This document shows positions 14,991 through 15,172 of a stretch of 15,172 nt of DNA, one piece after another. The first letter of the stretch is position 1. Each line of letters opens with the position of its first letter. Source of the stretch: Strigomonas culicis (Eukaryota; Euglenozoa; Kinetoplastea; Trypanosomatida; Trypanosomatidae); NCBI GenBank assembly GCA_000482145.1, contig AUXH01000467.1, positions 1 to 15,172 on the forward strand, read 5' to 3'. Under the pieces are notes generated by a model. It had not been told where the DNA came from, did not search any database, and saw only the letters and a program-made list of their open reading frames with translations. A program made the position numbers and the translations under genes.

Positions 14991-15172
14991 ATGATGGAAA
15001 CACTACAAGATCTATTATCATCATTGCTGCTTTATAGATGGACACGCAGTGTACCGATGGCAGTGACGGCCGTCACGGCTGCGGCGCATGCCTTATCCCA
15101 CAGCTCTTCACGAACAATCCCATACGGAACATATACATTCAATTTCTATCATGGACCTAAGAAGCGCGAGAC
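14991..15172 (+). CDS. Start of an unrecognised protein, cut by the window edge
   Basis: An open frame of 60 full codons from ATG 14991 (a second ATG follows directly) to the end of the window. The nearest upstream in-frame stop is at 14955. The protein begins MMETLQDLLSSLLLYRWTRS, continues with an Ala/Thr/Ser-rich stretch free of acidic residues, and reaches TYTFNFYHGPKKRE at the edge. Another in-frame ATG lies at 15057. Between residues 8 and 59 there are Arg, Ser and hydrophobic residues but no Asp or Glu, which would suit a mitochondrial presequence. I do not recognise the family. Support is the open frame, the position after an acceptor signal and the same strand as all neighbours. Confidence 0.5.
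   Translation, partial: MMETLQDLLSSLLLYRWTRSVPMAVTAVTAAAHALSHSSSRTIPYGTYTFNFYHGPKKRE

Overview
The window comes from a nuclear chromosome of a trypanosomatid (kinetoplastid) protist. Six genes lie on the + strand and none that I trust lie on the - strand. The coding regions are long, intronless and mostly very GC-rich. They are separated by AT-rich spacers full of CT/T tracts that end in AG, the acceptor signals for spliced-leader trans-splicing. There are no bacterial ribosome binding sites, no bacterial promoters and no convincing cis introns. I cannot name the species.

Layout, left to right: (1) 1-4797, the 3' part of a giant M14-type cytosolic carboxypeptidase (tubulin deglutamylase family), open to the left edge and riddled with low-complexity insertions. 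(2) 5163-6758, a SHNi-TPR histone chaperone of the NASP/Hif1 type. (3) 6838-7029, a doubtful 63-residue membrane-like ORF behind its own acceptor-like signal. (4) 7461-8882, a TatD-family metal-dependent hydrolase, with an in-frame upstream ATG at 7347 that would add a presequence-like 38 residues. (5) 9186-11843, an RCC1-type beta-propeller followed by an apparent Tudor/SH3-like domain. (6) 12774-14525, a PGAM5-like histidine-superfamily phosphatase with a large coiled-coil insertion. (7) 14991-15172, the first 60 codons of another gene, cut by the right edge.

The genes look like one stretch of a directional polycistronic unit. In trypanosomatids this arrangement does not imply a shared pathway. 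Two genes point to chromatin or the nucleus (NASP-like chaperone, RCC1-Tudor protein), one to tubulin modification, one to mitochondria (PGAM5-like), and one to DNA/RNA processing that may be dual-targeted (TatD). Five spacers (4798-5162, 6759-7460, 8883-9185, 11844-12773, 14526-14990) hold trans-splicing and polyadenylation signals, microsatellites and a few hairpins. I found no RNA genes, CRISPR arrays or mobile elements. The points most worth following are the RCC1-Tudor architecture, the paired acceptor sites around the TatD presequence, the PGAM5 insertion, and two acceptor-like signals with no obvious gene behind them. I saw no clearly new multi-gene system.
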